From the NCBI GenBank assembly GCA_021907015.1, contig CP091064.1:434001-498000 (forward strand): a stretch of DNA of 64,000 nucleotides, read 5' to 3'. The notes under the pieces were generated by a model. The model worked only from the letters and a program-made list of their open reading frames with translations. It was not told the origin of the DNA and searched no databases. Position 1 is the stretch's first letter. Each line of letters starts with the position of its first letter. Shown here one piece after another: positions 32,381 to 42,932 of this stretch. Made by a program: the position numbers and the translations under genes. The DNA comes from Pectobacterium sp. PL152 (GTDB lineage: Bacteria; Pseudomonadota; Gammaproteobacteria; Enterobacterales; Enterobacteriaceae).

Positions 32381-35300
32381 ATGATGCCTGAAAATTACCG
32401 TTATTCGCTGCCATCCAAAGCCGGTGAGCAGCGCCTGCTGGGCCAGTTAACCGGTGCTGCCTGCGCCGTTGAATGTGCAGAAATTATTGAACGCCACGCC
32501 GGGCTGGTGGTACTTATCGCCCCTGATATGCAAAATGCCCTGCGCTTACGCGATGAGATTCAGCAATTTACCGACCAGCACGTCACCACGTTGCCTGACT
32601 GGGAAACGCTGCCCTACGATAGTTTTTCTCCGCATCAGGAAATTATTTCGACCCGCCTTTCCACTCTTTACCAGCTTCCCAACATGACGCGCGGCGTTCT
32701 GATTCTGCCGGTTAACACGCTGATGCAGCGCGTTTGTCCGCACAGTTTCCTGCACGGCCATGCGTTGGTATTGAAAAAAGGCCAGCGCCTCTCGCGCGAT
32801 AAGCTGCGTTCGCAGTTGGAGCAGGCGGGCTATCGCAGTGTCGATCAGGTCATGGAACACGGTGAATATGCCACGCGCGGCGCGCTGCTGGACCTGTTCC
32901 CGATGGGGAGCGAAGAGCCCTATCGTATCGATTTCTTTGACGACGAGATCGACAGCCTGCGTCTGTTCGATGTGGATACGCAGCGCACGCTGAATGAAGT
33001 GCCGCACATTAATCTGCTGCCTGCGCACGAGTTCCCAACGGATAAAACCGCCATTGAGCTCTTTCGCAGCCAGTGGCGCGAACAGTTCGAGGTCCGGCGT
33101 GATGCCGAGCACATCTACCAACAGGTCAGCAAAGGCGTCTGGCCCGCGGGGATCGAATACTGGCAACCGTTATTCTTCAGTGAACCGCTGCCATCGCTGT
33201 TCAGCTACTTCCCGAACAACACGCTGATCGTCAACACGGGGAATATCGAACAGAGCGCCGAGCGCTTCTGGCAGGATATTCAGCAGCGTTTTGAAAGCCG
33301 CTGCGTCGACCCTATGCGCCCGCTGCTGCCGTCAGACTCACTCTGGCTACGGGTAGACGGTCTGTTCACGGAGCTGAAAGCGTGGCCGCGCGTGCAGTTG
33401 AGAACCGATACGCTGCCGGAAAAAGCCGCTAACGTGAATCTGGCCTATCTGCCGCTGCCGGAGCTGGCGATTCAACATCAGCAGAAATCCCCGCTGGATG
33501 CGCTGCGCCGCTTTATCGAACAATCCGAAGGCCAGATCATTTTCTCCGTTGAGAGCGAAGGCCGTCGCGAAACGCTACAAGAGTTGCTGGCACGCATCAA
33601 ATTAAATCCTACGCTCATCAGCACGCTGGAGCAGGCTCAGGTACGCGGCACTTACCTGATCATCGGTGCCAGTGAGCACGGTTTTATCGACACGCTGCGC
33701 CAGCGCGCCTTAATCTGCGAAAGCGATCTGCTGGGCGAACGCGTTAGCCGCCGTCGTCAGGATAATCGCCGCACGATCAATACCGATACGCTGATCCGCA
33801 ACCTGGCGGAACTACGGCCGGGGCAGCCCGTCGTCCATCTTGAACACGGCGTGGGTCGCTATGCCGGGCTGACAACGCTGGAAGCTGGCGGCATCAAGGC
33901 TGAATACCTGATTTTGACCTATGCGGGCGAAGACAAGCTGTACGTCCCCGTTTCCTCATTGCATTTGATCAGCCGCTACGCGGGCGGTGCCGATGAAAAT
34001 GCACCGCTGCATAAACTGGGTGGCGATGCGTGGTCACGCGCGCGGCAAAAAGCGGCGGAAAGAGTACGTGATGTCGCCGCCGAACTGCTGGATATTTATG
34101 CTCAGCGCGCGGCGAAAAGCGGTTTTGCGTTTAAGCATGACAAAACGCAGTATCAGCTTTTCTGCGAAAGTTTCCCCTTCGAGACCACGCCCGATCAGGC
34201 GCAGGCCATCAACGCCGTGCTGAGCGACATGTGCCAGCCGCTGGCGATGGACCGTCTGGTGTGTGGCGATGTCGGCTTTGGTAAAACCGAAGTGGCAATG
34301 CGCGCCGCGTTTCTGGCGGTTGAAAACCATAAACAGGTTGCCGTACTGGTGCCGACGACGCTGTTGGCGCAACAGCATTTTGACAACTTCCGCGATCGCT
34401 TTGCCAACTGGCCCGTGAAGATTGAAATGATCTCCCGTTTCCGCAGTGCGCGTGAGCAAACTCAGGTGCTGGAGGAAACCCAGGAAGGCAAGGTCGATAT
34501 TCTGATCGGCACCCATAAGCTGTTGCAGAGCGACGTGCGCTGGCGCGACTTAGGGCTGTTGATTGTGGACGAAGAACACCGCTTCGGCGTGCGTCACAAA
34601 GAGCGCATCAAAGCGATGCGGGCGGATGTCGACATCCTGACGCTAACCGCCACGCCAATTCCGCGTACGCTCAACATGGCGATGAGCGGAATGCGCGATC
34701 TGTCGATCATCGCCACGCCCCCTGCCCGTCGTTTAGCGGTGAAAACGTTCGTGCGCGAATATGACAATCTGGTGGTGCGCGAAGCCATCCTGCGTGAAAC
34801 TCTGCGCGGCGGGCAGGTGTATTACCTCTATAACGATGTCGAAAATATCGAGAAAGCCACTCAGCGACTGGCGGAACTGGTGCCGGAAGCACGCATCGCT
34901 ATCGGCCACGGCCAGATGCGTGAACGCGAGCTGGAACGGGTCATGAACGACTTCCACCACCAGCGTTTTAACGTGCTGGTGTGTACCACCATCATCGAAA
35001 CCGGGATCGATATTCCAAGCGCCAACACCATCATCATTGAACGTGCCGATCATTTCGGTCTGGCACAGCTGCACCAGCTACGGGGTCGCGTGGGGCGTTC
35101 CCACCATCAGGCTTACGCCTATCTGCTGACGCCGAATCCTAAAGCGATGAGCACCGATGCGCAGAAACGTCTGGAAGCGATCGCTTCGCTGGAAGACCTC
35201 GGCGCAGGCTTTGCGCTGGCCACGCACGATCTGGAAATCCGCGGTGCGGGCGAGCTGCTTGAGAAGACCAGAGCGGACAGATGACCAGCGTCGGTTTCTC

Positions 35301-35832
35301 GCTGTATATGGAACTGCTGGAAAGCGCCGTCGATGCTTTAAAAGCAGGCAGGGAGCCATCGCTGGAAGATTTGATCAACAGCCAGACCGACGTCGAACTG
35401 CGTTTGCCTGCTCTGCTGCCCGATGATTTCATCCCCGACGTCAATACGCGTCTGTCGTTATATAAACGTATCGCCAGTGCGAAAACCACCGACGAGCTGG
35501 ATGAACTGAAGGTCGAACTGATCGATCGTTTCGGTCTCCTTCCTGATGCAAGCCGCTATCTGTTGCAGATTGCCGCCCTGCGCCAGCAGGCGCAAGCGCT
35601 GGGTATTCGCCGTATTGAAGGCAATGAGAAAGGTGGGTTTATCGAATTCAGCGAGCAAAATCGCGTCGATCCGTCCCATCTTATCGGCCTGTTACAGCGC
35701 GATCCAGGCACCTACCGTCTTGATGGCCCAACCCGCCTGAAATTCATGAAGGATTTGAGTGACCGTCCGCAGCGCATCGAGTTCATCGGTTCGCTGCTGG
35801 GGAACATGGCGCAGCATACGCTGGCGGCGTAA
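32381..35832 (+). CDS. mfd: Transcription-repair coupling factor Mfd (frameshifted)
   Basis: Mfd removes RNA polymerase stalled at DNA lesions and recruits UvrA. It has UvrB-like N-terminal domains ([19 protein letters not shown]), an RNA polymerase-interacting domain ([16 protein letters not shown]), superfamily-2 helicase motifs ([40 protein letters not shown]) and the C-terminal TRCF domain. The break is near 35264; one added G restores [17 protein letters not shown] and 1150 residues, the expected size. The second ATG (32384) is equally possible as start. It is divergent from lolC. Confidence 0.94.
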
Positions 35833-35845
35833 TTCGCTTTGACGA

Positions 35846-35879
35846 GTATAAACGGGATCCTTCAGGTTCCCGTTTATAC
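35846..35879 (+). terminator. Hairpin after mfd
   Basis: GTATAAACGGGA (35846-35857) and TCCCGTTTATAC (35868-35879) form a perfect 12-base stem 13 bases after the mfd stop. The T tract is short, so it may end transcription from either side (mfd, or the minus-strand SDR gene). Confidence 0.65.
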
Positions 35880-35958
35880 CAACCGCTCCCGTGCTGTAGC
35901 CATGTCACGCCGGTGGCAGGCCACGCTACGCCGGAATTCATCTCATTTCCTTTTTATC

Positions 35959-36795
35959 TCATTTAGTTGAGCGAGAAATACCGGTCGCCATACGCATGAA
36001 GCGGTCAAAGGTACGGTCTGATAGCAGCCGACGTATGCACATTATCGGCTTTGCACCAAAACCGACGGCATAGCGTGTTTTGGGCCGACGAGCGCTCACT
36101 GCCAGAGCGATAGTGTCAGCAATCACATGCGGGGAAGACTGGCGTTTCCGGCTACGTTCACTCACCATGGAATCGGCCATCGCCTGTGCCTGTTTTGCAT
36201 AGGCTCCGTCCCCTGATACCCCCAACAGTTTCGCGGCGGCAATATCTGCCCACTCGGTTTTAATGCCACCCGGTTCAATGACCACGATATCAATACCGAA
36301 AGGCTCCACTTCCAGACGCAGGCAGTCGCTGATCGCTTCCAGTGCAAATTTGGTTCCGTGATACCAGGCACCGAGAGGTGTATAAATCTTCCCGCCCATC
36401 GAGGTAATGTTAATCACGGTGCCAGAACGTTGTGCCCGCATATGCGGCAGTACCCGTTGCGTTAGCTGTACTGCACCAAAGACGTTCACCTCAAACTGGG
36501 CGCGTCCTTCCTCTAGAGACACCTCTTCCACAGCGCCATAGGAACCATAACCCGCATTGTTTACCACAACGTCGATACGCCCACATTCGGCAATGATGGT
36601 ATCCACCACCGTCTGTATCGAGACACTCTCTGTCACATCCAGCGGCAGTACCCGTATCCCCGCCTCTGCCAGTTTCTGCATCCTCTCGACCCGACGAGCA
36701 GCATAAATAGTATGGCCGGCGGCCTTTAAACGCATAACGGTCGCTTCACCAATCCCCGAGGAGGCGCCAGTCACCAGAATAACTTTTGATTTCAT
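35959..36795 (-). CDS. Short-chain dehydrogenase/reductase
   Basis: This classical SDR of 278 residues binds NAD(P) through TGASSGIGEAT (residue ~12), with NNAGYGSYG and the catalytic Ser (INITSMGG) and YxxxK (YHGTKFALE). The basic RR after strand 2 (AARRVERM) suggests NADPH preference. The substrate is unknown. Start MKSKVILVTG at 36795; the 18 codons upstream are not SDR-like. The AraC-type gene upstream on the same strand probably regulates it. Confidence 0.85.
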   Translation of the reverse strand: MKSKVILVTGASSGIGEATVMRLKAAGHTIYAARRVERMQKLAEAGIRVLPLDVTESVSIQTVVDTIIAECGRIDVVVNNAGYGSYGAVEEVSLEEGRAQFEVNVFGAVQLTQRVLPHMRAQRSGTVINITSMGGKIYTPLGAWYHGTKFALEAISDCLRLEVEPFGIDIVVIEPGGIKTEWADIAAAKLLGVSGDGAYAKQAQAMADSMVSERSRKRQSSPHVIADTIALAVSARRPKTRYAVGFGAKPIMCIRRLLSDRTFDRFMRMATGISRSTK

Positions 36796-36981
36796 ACATT
36801 GGCCCTTATTGCAGACATAACACGGTGACGCACGCGATGTGCTCATCATCGTCCTTGTGATGTACTGTAGGCGACACTATCAACCACGGGGATAGCGTAT
36901 TGCGCCATGTCACTTGCCTTATGCGCCAATCATCAAAACCGGTATTCAAATAGCGTGGCGTTGTTACTGTAAGGCGGTTTG

Positions 36982-37998
36982 TCAGTGTAAGCGCGCCGTA
37001 TTGCGAACGCTGTCCGGGGTCTGGCCCGTCCACTCATGGAACGCGCGGTAAAAGGAGTTCGGATCGTCAAACCCGAGAAGAAAAGCGATTTCACCCGCGG
37101 GCATTGATGTGCTCTCAAGATAATGTCGTGCCAGTTTTTCACGCGTACGGTTCAGCAGTGAGCGAAAGCTTTCTCCTTCTTCTTCCAGGCGCCGTTGGAG
37201 TGTTCGCCTGCTCATCGCCAGGCGGCCCGCAACCACATCGACACCTGCGCTATTACCGGGCAGTAATTCCAATAGCAGCGCCCGAACACGCTCGGTAATA
37301 CTGGCCTTCTCATCCAGTTCACTTAGGCGACGGCGAAGTTCAGGCTCGAAAATCTTCCACATTCCATCACTGGCCGTCAGGAATGGACGCAGGCTGTCGG
37401 TTGATGAAAAGGTAATTAACGGTTGTGGGCCATACACAATGTCACACCCAAAAAAATGGGTGTAATGGCGGGAATACGGCGACGGCGGGAGCACAGGCAG
37501 AGCGACATGAAGCGCATTGACAGATTCACGCGTACCCAGCTCCGCCAAACGAATAAAAAAGGCAAGCTCCGCAATCTGCAATGAGAATGGCACCTCGCTT
37601 TGTGCATACAGCCAGACAGGTGCCAGCGTCATATTACCATCCTGACCTACCCGGATATCCAGACGCATCGGAGCCATCAACTGCTTGTACTTTGCCAGTC
37701 GTTGAGCGGCCTGCATCAGGCTGGTGCTGCACAGCGCGGCAAAAAGTGGAGGATCAAAAAAGTCAGCGGAAACCTTTTTCACAATATCCAGAGGAAATAG
37801 CGGTGCACCGTCCTCCTCTTCAAGCCCCTGCCAAAAGCGAAAATATTCTGCCGTAGAGAGCCCCACGGCGCTTCTCGACAGTAAGTCATCCGGCAGGCCA
37901 GCCCTGCGCATTACATTCACAGGCCGAACACCCAAATCCTTCAACAAGATCTTCCAGCCCGCGTTGAGAAAAAATATTTCGCTGCGTGTCATCTTCAC
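36982..37998 (-). CDS. AraC-family transcriptional regulator
   Basis: The 338-residue regulator has an N-terminal arabinose-binding-like domain of the OruR/ArgR-of-Pseudomonas type (residues ~20-200) and a C-terminal double HTH with AGRLAMSRRTLQRRLEEEG and FLLGFDDPNSFYRAFHEWTG (residues ~255-330). It is followed by the SDR gene on the same strand after ~190 bases, which is the common arrangement for this subfamily with oxidoreductases. The effector is unknown. Intact. Confidence 0.85.
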   Translation of the reverse strand: MKMTRSEIFFLNAGWKILLKDLGVRPVNVMRRAGLPDDLLSRSAVGLSTAEYFRFWQGLEEEDGAPLFPLDIVKKVSADFFDPPLFAALCSTSLMQAAQRLAKYKQLMAPMRLDIRVGQDGNMTLAPVWLYAQSEVPFSLQIAELAFFIRLAELGTRESVNALHVALPVLPPSPYSRHYTHFFGCDIVYGPQPLITFSSTDSLRPFLTASDGMWKIFEPELRRRLSELDEKASITERVRALLLELLPGNSAGVDVVAGRLAMSRRTLQRRLEEEGESFRSLLNRTREKLARHYLESTSMPAGEIAFLLGFDDPNSFYRAFHEWTGQTPDSVRNTARLH

Positions 37999-38269
37999 TT
38001 CTCAGACCATCTGGTGATGGAATCGTCGGTTGATAAGCAAGCTGCCATTCTAGGGTAAAATAAGGGCAGAAAACTTGCTATATGCGCCAGAATGGTGGCA
38101 ATTCATGCCATCGCCGGGCAATACATCAGACTTTACAAGCCCTGCCGGAACGCAGTAAAGTCGCCAACTTTCTTTATGGCCCGTCATCTCTGGCGGCCGC
38201 CTTTCCGGGCCGTCGCCGGTGCGACGTTAAACGTTTTTCCCGGAAATTTTCATGGCATGGGGCACGACG

Positions 38270-39622
38270 ATGTTTATCGGTTTTGACTACGGCACGGCGA
38301 ACTGTTCCGTGGCAGTGATGGATTCAGGTACACCACGGCTCCTGTCGCTGGAAAATGGGTCTCCTTATCTTTCCTCTCTGCTGTGCGCGCCCGTGCGTGA
38401 AGCCGTGAGCGAGTGGTTGTGGCGGCACCATCAGGTCAACGCAGAAGGCGAGAACGCGTTGCTGCTCAAGCGCGCCATCAGCTATAACCGCGAGGAAGAC
38501 ATTCGCGTGCAGCCCGATAGCGTGAAGTTCGGGCGCGAGGCGTTACGCCACTATATGGATGACCCGGAAGAGACGTGGTTTGTTAAATCGCCGAAGTCCT
38601 TCCTCGGGGCTGTCGGACTGAAAGCGCAGCAGATTGCGCTGTTTGAAGATCTGGTTTGCGCCATGATGCTGCATATCCGCACACAGGCAGAAAGCCAGCT
38701 TGCCCAGCCTATTCGTCAGGCCGTCATCGGCCGCCCGATTAACTTCCAGAGTATCGGCGGCGAAGAAGCCAACCAGCAGGCGCAAGGCATCTTAGATCGT
38801 GCGGCACACCGCGCCGGATTTGAAGACGTCGTCTTTCAGTTTGAGCCCGTCGCCGCCGGGCTGGATTTCGAATCGACATTGACGAAAGAGACACGCGTGC
38901 TGGTCGTGGATATCGGCGGCGGAACCACCGACTGTTCCATGCTGCTGATGGGGCCAGAGTGGCATAAACAGCACGAACGCGCGCAAAGTCTGTTAGGACA
39001 CAGCGGCTGCCGCGTTGGCGGTAACGATCTGGACATCATGCTCGCGTTCAAACAGCTCATGCCGCTGCTTGGCATGAATAGCGAGACGGAAAAAGGCATC
39101 GCACTGCCGATTATGACCTGGTGGAATGCCGTCGCGATTAACGATATTCCGGCGCAAAAAGAGTTTCATAGCACCGCCAGCCGCACGTTAATCAACGAAA
39201 TGATCCGCGATGCGCGTCAGCCCGAACTGGTGAAAAGACTGCTGACCGTGTGGCAACAGCGCCTGAGCTACCGTCTGATCCAACTGGCGGAAGAGAGCAA
39301 GATTGCGCTGTCCAATCAGTCAGAAACAGCAGCCGATTTGCACTTTATCGAATCGGGTCTGGCAACGTGCATTCATGCGGATGAACTTAACGCCGCGATC
39401 GATAATCCGCTAACTCGCATTCAGCAGCAGGTGACGTTGGCGTTAGAAACCAGTCAGACCCGTCCGGAAGTGATCTACCTGACCGGCGGTAGCGCACGTT
39501 CTCCCCTGCTGCGTCAGGCTATTCAGCAACTGCTCCCTGATATTCCTATCGCCAGCGGTAACGATTTTGGTTCCGTTACCGCCGGACTGGCGCGCTGGGC
39601 AGAGATTGTCTTTCGCCGTTAA
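38270..39622 (+). CDS. yegD: Hsp70-family chaperone-like protein YegD
   Basis: YegD is an actin-fold/Hsp70-like protein lacking the substrate-binding C-terminal domain of DnaK; its role is poorly known. The 450-residue product has the phosphate loops DYGTANCSVAVM (phosphate 1) and DIGGGTTDCSMLLMG (phosphate 2) and the adenosine motif TGGSARSPLL. Start MFIGFDYGTANCS at 38270 matches E. coli exactly, and the six upstream codons are excluded. The gene is isolated. The ~270-base upstream gap shows no other gene. Confidence 0.93.
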   Translation: MFIGFDYGTANCSVAVMDSGTPRLLSLENGSPYLSSLLCAPVREAVSEWLWRHHQVNAEGENALLLKRAISYNREEDIRVQPDSVKFGREALRHYMDDPEETWFVKSPKSFLGAVGLKAQQIALFEDLVCAMMLHIRTQAESQLAQPIRQAVIGRPINFQSIGGEEANQQAQGILDRAAHRAGFEDVVFQFEPVAAGLDFESTLTKETRVLVVDIGGGTTDCSMLLMGPEWHKQHERAQSLLGHSGCRVGGNDLDIMLAFKQLMPLLGMNSETEKGIALPIMTWWNAVAINDIPAQKEFHSTASRTLINEMIRDARQPELVKRLLTVWQQRLSYRLIQLAEESKIALSNQSETAADLHFIESGLATCIHADELNAAIDNPLTRIQQQVTLALETSQTRPEVIYLTGGSARSPLLRQAIQQLLPDIPIASGNDFGSVTAGLARWAEIVFRR

Positions 39623-39628
39623 ACCAAA

Positions 39629-39670
39629 GACGAGACGTAAGCTATCCGTCTCGTCAGGCTATTGTTTTAT
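39629..39670 (+). terminator. Terminator between yegD and the TetR gene
   Basis: GACGAGAC (39629-39636) and GTCTCGTC (39648-39655) form an 8-base stem followed by a T-rich stretch (TTGTTTTATT), 7 bases after the yegD stop. It may also serve the convergent TetR gene. Confidence 0.65.
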
Positions 39671-39684
39671 TCGTTTTTAATTAA

Positions 39685-40274
39685 CTACCGTGGCTTGACT
39701 AACAGTCCCCGTAGCAGCAATTCCAGCGCGGCAACGCCTTGTGCCAGCCGCGCATTACCATCCTCTCCGTCCGCAATCCAGAATGCCGCTTCGGCCAGAC
39801 TGCCATAGATTAAGAATGCCAGCGCCTGTGGATCGGCTTCAGCCACTACGCCCTGCCGGATAAGATTATCGATCAGCCGCTGCATCGACTCAACGCAATG
39901 ACGCTGTGAATCCGGTGAGGCACCACCCAGCACGGCACGGGCATCGCGCAGCACAATCCGCTGAATTTCCGGCTCCAGCGCCATTTCCAGATAGGCACGG
40001 CAGCGACGACGAAAACCGTCCCAGGCATCCTCGGCGGTGTCGGAGATGACTTGCAGTCGTTCATCCATCTCAGCATCGATCTGTTCCACTACCGCCGCCA
40101 GCAATCCTTTTTATCACCAAAATGGTGATAAAGCGCCCCACGGGTCAAGCTCGCCTGCGCGGTAAGATCGTCCATTGAGGTATCCGCATAACCGCGTTCG
40201 CTGAAGACCTTACGGGCGGTCGCCAACAGCGTAGCGCGGGTTTCTTCCATTTCAGCACGGGTACGGCGAACCAT
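39685..40274 (-). CDS. TetR-family transcriptional regulator (frameshifted)
   Basis: The N-terminal HTH is clear (ERGYADTSMDDLTAQASLTRG, residues ~27-47, then ALYHHFGDKK) and is followed by an all-helical ligand domain of the TetR_C type. The frame breaks in a T run at 40108-40112 (A run on the coding strand); one added base joins GDKK to GLLAAVVEQID for a 196-residue protein. Start MVRRTRAEMEETR at 40274. It is divergent from two MFS exporters, and three matching palindromes lie between, so it is most likely their repressor and its own. Confidence 0.85.
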
Positions 40275-40287
40275 CGACACTCCTTTA

Positions 40288-40356
40288 CATACATTCCGTA
40301 TGATTATTTACATTCACTCCGTATGAATATATGCTTTTATTCATACGCTATGTATG
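40288..40356. promoter_or_regulatory. Three operator-like palindromes in the TetR/MFS intergenic region
   Basis: The pattern CATAC-N5-GTATG occurs at 40288-40302 and 40342-40356 as perfect half-sites, and as CATTC-N5-GTATG at 40311-40325. All lie in the 135-base gap between the TetR ATG and the MFS ATG. TetR-family repressors usually bind such 15-base inverted repeats overlapping both promoters. Binding is inferred. Confidence 0.7.
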
Positions 40357-40409
40357 TATTGTCGCTGTGCCGCGATATGGTGGCAAGCGGATTCACTTTG
40401 GAGAACGAG

Positions 40410-41617
40410 ATGGTTAACCCGTATCGCGAACTTTCTCTGCGCCCGGCACAAAAGGCTTTGCGCTGACAGGCCTGTTGGCGCGAATGCCGCTGTCCATGAC
40501 AGGCATCGGCATTATCACCCTGTTGTCGCAACTGCGCGGCAGCTATGCGCTGGCTGGCGCAGTCTCTGCCACCTTTGTCCTGACCTACGCGCTGCTGTCG
40601 CCGCAGATCTCCCGTCTGGTCGATCGTCACGGACAAGGCCGCGTGCTGCCTATCGCCACCGCCGTCAGCGTGATTGGCATGCTGCTTCTGCTCATCAGTT
40701 CCTGGTTGCAGGCCCCGGAGTGGACCTTGTTCATTGGCGCTTTGCTGGCCGGTTTCATGCCCAGCCTATCGGCGATGGTGCGAGCACGCTGGACGGCGAT
40801 CTATCGGGGAGACACCCGCTTGCAAACCGCTTACTCGCTGGAAACCGTGCTCGATGAAGTCACCTTTATCGCCGGGCCACCGCTAGCTGTCGGGCTGTCT
40901 GTCGCGGTGTTTCCTCAGGCTGGCCCGCTGGCAGCCGCGATCTTGCTGGTGATAGGCGTGTTTGCGCTGGTGACACAACGCAGCACCGAGCCACCTGTGG
41001 CATCAATGAGTACCAGCAACGAGCGTTCCGGTTCGGTGTTTAAACAGGCCAACATACGCCTGCTGACGCTGTTGATGCTCGCGATGGGCATCATCGTGGG
41101 CACCGTGGATATCGTCAGCGTCGCCTTCGCCGCGCAGCGTGGTCAACCAGCGGCGGCCAGTCTGGTCTTGTCGGCTTATGCTGTAGGTTCCTGTCTGGCT
41201 GGGCTGCTGTTCGGCGCTCTCAAGCTGCGAACTGCCCTGCACCGCCTGCTGTTGCTGGGCGGTTTGGCTACGGCAATCACCACGCTCCCTCTATTGTTCG
41301 TTGGCAGCATTCCCACGCTGGCGTTAGCCGTCCTGATCGCCGGGCTGTTCTTCGCTCCTACCATGATCGTGGCGATGTCATTGGTCGAGCGTCTGGTACC
41401 CGAGCACCGTCTGACCGAAGGCATGACCTGGCTGCTGGCAGGGCTGAATATCGGCGTGGCGCTCGGCGCAGCGGTATCAGGTCACGTTGTCGATAACGGA
41501 GGCGCACGGGGTGGGTTCACCGTGGCACTGTGCGCTGGCGCGTTGGTGCTGCTGGTCGCACTGTGGGGCTATCTGCGTCTGCGGACAAACACCGCTTATC
41601 TTGCCAATGCCGCCTGA
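40410..41617 (+). CDS. MFS transporter (frameshifted near the start)
   Basis: This 12-helix major facilitator protein of about 402 residues has a loop 2-3 motif around SRLVDRHGQGRVLP; the class and direction suggest a drug or metabolite exporter, substrate unknown. ATG 40410 follows GGAGAACGAG. The frame breaks after nine codons in a T run at 40432-40434, and one added T restores MVNPYRELFSAPGTKGFALT. Without correction the first usable ATG is 40475, which would lose the first helix. It is divergent from the TetR gene and 38 bases upstream of a second MFS gene on the same strand. Confidence 0.82.
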
Positions 41618-41655
41618 CGGTGACATCACTCGTTTCCCAAGTTAAGGACTGAACC

Positions 41656-42849
41656 ATGAGTACCTCTCCATCTATCCCAATAGCCACCGCTGCACAGCAT
41701 CTCTGGCTGGCCGTCGTCGCGGTCGGCCTGGCGACCTTCTCTGTGGTCACAACGGAAATGCTGCCGGTCGGCCTGCTGAATCCGATTGCCGATACGTTGA
41801 ATACCTCTACCGGAACCGCGGGTCTGATGATCTCGCTGCCCGCCCTGCTGGCGGCTCTGTTCGCCCCACTGGTGGTGATCGCATCCGGCGGCGTGGATAG
41901 ACGCCGAATTCTATGCGGACTGCTAACGCTGCTGGCTATCGCCAACATCGCCTCGGCACTGGCACCGGATATAGGCTGGATGCTGGCGGCGCGTGTACTG
42001 GTCGGCTTTTGCATGGGCGGCATCTGGGCGATTGCCGGCGGTCTGGCTGCACGACTGGTTCCCGAGCGCGCCATCGGACTGGCGACATCGATTATCTTTG
42101 GCGGCGTCGCGGCAGCATCCGTGCTCGGAGTGCCATTCGGTGCACTGATTGGCGATCTTATCGGCTGGCGCTGGGCTTTTGGATGTATGGCCATCTTTAG
42201 CGGGCTGGTGCTGACGCTCCACCTCGCCGTCATTCCTGCACTGCCCGTTACCCATTCAGTCACCGTGCACCAATTCGCTGAGCAGCTAGCCAACCGTAAG
42301 CTGCAAGTCGGGCTGATTCTGACGCTGTTACTGGTCGCCGGGCACTTCATGGCCTTTACCTTCGTGCGCCCGCTGCTGCTCTCGGTATCAGGATTCGATG
42401 TGCGCTGGATTGGCGCACTGCTGTTCGCCTATGGCATGGCAGGCATCGTCGGCAATTTTCTGGCGGGCCTCATCGCGGCAAGGCGCACCGCGCTGGCCTT
42501 GATGGCGATCGCACTGGGGCTGTTGTTGACCCCGATTCTGTTCCTGACCATCGGTGCCTCACACATCGGCGGCGGCGTGGCGCTGCTGGCCTGGGGACTG
42601 GCCTACGGCGGCGTGTCTGTCGGGTTGATGACATGGATGATGAAGGCTGCGCCGCGCGCCGTGGAGATCGCCGCCGCGCTGTATGTTGGCATTTTCAATG
42701 TTGGCATTGCGTTCGGATCATGGATTGGTGGTCAGGCTGTGGATAGCGCAGGGCTACTCACCACGGTTTGGCTCACAGGCGGATGTGCCGTTGGCGCCTT
42801 GCTGTTATCCCTGAGCATGGCGCGGATCGAAAACAACAAGATAGGATAA
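41656..42849 (+). CDS. MFS transporter of the DHA1 (NepI/AraJ-like) type
   Basis: The intact 397-residue protein has 12 predicted helices, with the DHA1-type N-terminal motif FSVVTTEMLPVGLLNPIA (helix 1) and the loop 2-3 signature VIASGGVDRRRIL. It resembles E. coli NepI and AraJ in layout. A sugar, nucleoside or drug exporter is likely; the substrate is not known. ATG 41656 lies 38 bases after the first MFS gene, so both probably form one TetR-controlled operon, ended by the terminator at 42852. Confidence 0.85.
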   Translation: MSTSPSIPIATAAQHLWLAVVAVGLATFSVVTTEMLPVGLLNPIADTLNTSTGTAGLMISLPALLAALFAPLVVIASGGVDRRRILCGLLTLLAIANIASALAPDIGWMLAARVLVGFCMGGIWAIAGGLAARLVPERAIGLATSIIFGGVAAASVLGVPFGALIGDLIGWRWAFGCMAIFSGLVLTLHLAVIPALPVTHSVTVHQFAEQLANRKLQVGLILTLLLVAGHFMAFTFVRPLLLSVSGFDVRWIGALLFAYGMAGIVGNFLAGLIAARRTALALMAIALGLLLTPILFLTIGASHIGGGVALLAWGLAYGGVSVGLMTWMMKAAPRAVEIAAALYVGIFNVGIAFGSWIGGQAVDSAGLLTTVWLTGGCAVGALLLSLSMARIENNKIG

Positions 42850-42851
42850 TG

Positions 42852-42891
42852 AAAAACCGCGAGCACCTTTTTCAGGTGTCTCGCGGTTTTT
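42852..42891 (+). terminator. Bidirectional terminator after the MFS pair
   Basis: AAAAACCGCGAG...CTCGCGGTTTTT forms a 12-base stem with an inner ACCT/AGGT extension at 42852-42891, directly after the second MFS stop. The A and T tails on both sides allow termination in both directions, including ycfJ on the minus strand. Confidence 0.9.
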
Positions 42892-42932
42892 AGCGATGGT
42901 GTCAGCGCAAAAACGTAGACGTTGGAGGTCAG

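Noticed and set aside
41517-42350. 277-codon minus-strand open frame opposite the second MFS gene
   Set aside because: Ser/Pro/Ala-rich shadow typical of the complement of a GC-rich membrane protein gene; no start site or family.
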